From: Parvularcula sp.
GTDB taxonomy: Bacteria; Pseudomonadota; Alphaproteobacteria; Caulobacterales; Parvularculaceae
Direction of reading: 5' to 3'
NCBI GenBank assembly: GCA_003506635.1
Contig: DNZB01000112.1
Coordinates: 428-5,980, forward strand
DNA length: 5,553 nt
The position numbers and the translations under genes were made by a program. Below the pieces are notes generated by a model. The model saw nothing but the letters and a program-made list of their open reading frames with translations. It ran no database searches and was not told where the DNA came from. Positions 5,153 through 5,553 of this stretch are shown here, one piece after another. Numbering within the stretch: the stretch's first letter is position 1; each line of letters opens with the position of its first letter.

Positions 5153-5553
5153 AGCCGAGCCTCCTTCGCCATGACCGGACGCAATACGAGGTCTTTGTGG
5201 ACGATGACGCGCAGCGGCCAGCCGGGTCTGATCCTGATGGTCGGCTGGATGTCGAGATTGCGCTGGACGATCTTCTGGCCGGCCTGATTAGCGGCGGTCT
5301 GCGCGGACTCGCGCAAGGCGGCGACGATGTCGCTCTCGCTGTCGCCAAAGGAAAGCTCAGTCCCGACGCCGAGCAGCGTCGAGAGGACGACGCCCTTCAG
5401 GAGGCGGAAGGTGTGGAAGTCGACCTTGTCCGAGAGCCCGGCGTAACCCGCGACATCGCTCGCCGGCATGTTGTCGATGACTATGGACGCGCCGTCCGGA
5501 TAGATGATCCGCGACCAGACGAGAAGCGCGCGGCTCTGGCCGAAGGCGATGAC
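5149..5553 (-). CDS. trbI: TrbI/VirB10 type IV secretion protein, C-terminal part
   Basis: The gene enters from the right edge, so only the last 134 residues are present; the N-terminal cytoplasmic tail, membrane anchor and Pro-rich linker are missing. The visible part is the VirB10/TrbI beta-barrel domain. It opens with ALLVWSRIIYPDGASIVIDN at fragment residues 9-28, then ASDVAGYAGLSDKVDFH at 31-47. A hydrophobic stretch, LLKGVVLSTLLGVGTEL, at 51-67 corresponds to the outer-membrane antenna helices. The closing strands are IRIRPGWPLRVIVHKDLVL at about 107-125. TrbI spans from inner to outer membrane and forms the gated core of the conjugation channel with TrbF and TrbG homologues. The neighbouring DUF2274 start overlaps its stop, as is usual for the end of a trb operon. 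Confidence 0.92.
   Translation of the reverse strand, partial: VIAFGQSRALLVWSRIIYPDGASIVIDNMPASDVAGYAGLSDKVDFHTFRLLKGVVLSTLLGVGTELSFGDSESDIVAALRESAQTAANQAGQKIVQRNLDIQPTIRIRPGWPLRVIVHKDLVLRPVMAKEARL

Larger units (their letters stand above)
3144..5553. mobile_element. Integrative and conjugative element, one end (continues past right edge)
   Basis: The region carries, in order from the tRNA, a tyrosine integrase, an AlpA/excisionase-like gene, DUF736, DUF2274 and trbI, all on the minus strand. The combination of an integrase beside a tRNA and a mating-channel gene indicates an ICE rather than a prophage. The left border is placed just past the tRNA CCA. The right end, and the rest of the transfer, relaxase and cargo genes, lie beyond the window. 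A degraded remnant cannot be excluded, but every gene seen here is open and has its key residues. Confidence 0.8.

Noticed and set aside
1..5553. A previously undescribed defence or retron-type system, or CRISPR array
   Set aside because: No repeat-spacer array, reverse transcriptase, nuclease or toxin-antitoxin pair is visible. The mobile part seen here holds only integration and transfer genes; any cargo lies past the right edge.

Overview
The window reads as GC-rich alphaproteobacterial DNA, probably from the Hyphomicrobiales (rhizobia and methylotroph relatives). This placement rests on codon use, the style of the NAD kinase and SIMPL proteins, and the TrbI/DUF2274/DUF736 conjugation module, which is common in that order. 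The genus cannot be fixed from sequence alone. The window splits into two parts at a tRNA gene.

Left part, about 1-3143, is ordinary chromosome. It holds the N-terminal part of an EAL-domain protein (minus), an NAD kinase (minus) with a candidate terminator behind it, and a divergent class II aldolase/adducin-family protein (plus). Next come a secreted SIMPL/DUF541 protein (minus), convergent with the aldolase, and a tRNA with anticodon CAT (plus). The tRNA is best read as the lysidine-type tRNA-Ile2, and a good promoter precedes it.

Right part, 3144-5553, is one end of an integrative and conjugative element (ICE) inserted at the 3' end of that tRNA. Only 19 bases after the encoded CCA lies the stop codon of a tyrosine integrase. 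The integrase overlaps a small AlpA/excisionase-like helix-turn-helix gene upstream of it. Behind these are DUF736, DUF2274 and the C-terminal part of trbI/virB10, all on the minus strand, closely packed and reading toward the tRNA. The integrase and excisionase-like protein would control insertion and excision. TrbI is the outer-membrane-spanning part of the type IV secretion channel for transfer. DUF2274 and DUF736 are conserved companions of unknown function.

The most interesting non-coding structure is at the junction. A perfect hairpin overlaps the tRNA CCA, followed by a second inverted repeat, and then by two identical 12-bp direct repeats 21 bp apart. The direct repeats lie inside the last codons of the integrase gene and look like candidate integrase or accessory-factor binding sites. 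The other end of the element is not in the window. No CRISPR array, rRNA, insertion sequence or clearly new defence system is visible.
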